From Halobacteriales archaeon SW_8_68_21 (lineage in GTDB: Archaea; Halobacteriota; Halobacteria; Halobacteriales; Haloferacaceae), in the NCBI GenBank assembly GCA_003023405.1, contig PXST01000004.1:1-64000 (forward strand): DNA of 64,000 bases, read 5' to 3'. How positions within the stretch are numbered: the stretch's first letter is position 1; the number at the start of each line of letters is the position of its first letter. Made by a program: the position numbers and the translations under genes. Positions 62,928 to 64,000 of this stretch are shown one piece after another. The notes beneath the pieces were generated by a model. It ran no database searches. It was given only the letters and a program-made list of their open reading frames with translations, and was not told the DNA's origin.

Positions 62928-64000
62928 CTAAATCGCGTCCTCCAGTTCGAGTTTCGGTCGGATGCCGAGGGCGATCATCTCGTCGAGCAGCAGCTTGAAC
63001 GCGTAGCTGACTTCCAACTCGTGGATATCGTCCTCATCGCCCGTGACCGGGTCGTACACGCGGCGCTGCTCTCGGTCCTCGACGGCGACGAGTCCGGTTT
63101 CCGCCGAGACGTGGACCGTCTCGGCGTCGGAGGACTCCAGCAGCCGTTCGTTGAGGACCATCGACGCGCCGTGGCCGATGATCGTGTCGCGCTCCATCTC
63201 CCCGACGCGCAGCCCCCCCTCGCGGGCGCGCCCCTCGGTCGGCTGGCGCGTGAGCACCTGGACCGGCCCGCGCGAGCGGGCGTGGAGCTTGTTCGATACC
63301 ATGTGGTACAGCTTGTGGTAGAAGATCGTCCCGACGAAGATCTCGGCGTCGATCTTCTCGCCGGTGACGCCGGAGTACATAACCTCCTTGCCGGAGGATT
63401 TGAACCCGTGGTCTTCGAGCCCGTCGCGGAGCTCCTCCTCGTCTTCTCCCTGGAACGGCGTCCCGTCGACCCGGGAGCCGCGCAGCGAGCCGACCTTGCC
63501 GCCGAGCATCTCCAGCACGTGGCCGACCGTCATCCGCGACGGCAGCGCGTGCGGGTTCATTACGAGGTCGGGGACGACCCCCTCCTCGGTGAACGGCATG
63601 TCCTCCTGCGGGGCGAGGTGGCCGACGACGCCCTTCTGGCCGTGCCGGGACGCGAACTTGTCGCCCAGCTCCGGGACGCGCTGGTCGCGCACCTTCACCT
63701 TCGAGAGCTTCGAACCGTCCTCGCCCTCCATCAGGGTCACCGTGTCGACGACGCCGGACTCGCCCGAACGCATCGTCACCGAGGTCTCCCGGCGCTTCTG
63801 CGGGGAGAGCCCGCCCATGTCGTCCGGCTCCTCGAGGAAGCGCGGCGGGCTGGTCTTGCCCAAAAGCACCGACGACTCGTCGACCTTCGTCTCGGGGTTG
63901 ACGAGCCCGTCCTCGTCGAGGTGGGTGTAGGCGTCCTCGCCGCGCGCGCCACGGACATCCTGATCGGGGATCTCGAAGCGGTCCTCCTGTCCTCCGGGGT
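62928..64000 (-). CDS. rpoB1: DNA-directed RNA polymerase subunit B' (partial, runs off right edge)
   Basis: Frame open to 64000; [83 protein letters not shown]. Confidence 0.96.
   Translation of the reverse strand, partial: PGGQEDRFEIPDQDVRGARGEDAYTHLDEDGLVNPETKVDESSVLLGKTSPPRFLEEPDDMGGLSPQKRRETSVTMRSGESGVVDTVTLMEGEDGSKLSKVKVRDQRVPELGDKFASRHGQKGVVGHLAPQEDMPFTEEGVVPDLVMNPHALPSRMTVGHVLEMLGGKVGSLRGSRVDGTPFQGEDEEELRDGLEDHGFKSSGKEVMYSGVTGEKIDAEIFVGTIFYHKLYHMVSNKLHARSRGPVQVLTRQPTEGRAREGGLRVGEMERDTIIGHGASMVLNERLLESSDAETVHVSAETGLVAVEDREQRRVYDPVTGDEDDIHELEVSYAFKLLLDEMIALGIRPKLELEDAI

Overview
This is a high-GC haloarchaeal chromosomal window, Halorubrum-like by gene content and style. It is mostly housekeeping genes: an RNA polymerase/ribosomal block (rpoB', rpoA', rpoA'', nusA, rpsL, rpsG), EF-2, EF-1A with S10, the DP2 subunit of DNA polymerase D, a 2-oxoacid dehydrogenase operon (E1a/E1b/E2/E3), an RPA operon, aconitase, NAD synthetase, KatG and RNase Z. 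Accessory features are as follows. (1) A 2.1-8.7 kb cell-envelope/glycosylation cluster (GT2, GT39-like, orphan Fe-type binding lipoprotein, RGP-like glycosyltransferase, flippase-like protein) has four near-identical TTTAGG-N4-CCTAAA palindromes, one at each transcription-unit boundary. It looks like an iron-responsive DtxR/SirR/Idr-type regulon. (2) Two inteins lie in catalytic centres: a 178-aa mini-intein in DP2 and a 490-aa LAGLIDADG intein in RpoA''. (3) An AT-rich island at 21.8-24.4 kb holds a Tat-type secreted protein, a two-TM mini-protein and a winged-helix regulator. The first two share an unusual start-proximal motif. (4) Two hairpin-mosaic intergenic elements share end sequences, and one is capped by an exact 69-bp x3 tandem repeat. 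(5) Four unrelated metabolic genes (hom, E2, an aldo/keto reductase, a luciferase-like monooxygenase) carry apparent out-of-frame internal losses. I saw no CRISPR array, rRNA, tRNA or transposase. All family calls are from reading motifs by eye; no database search was run.
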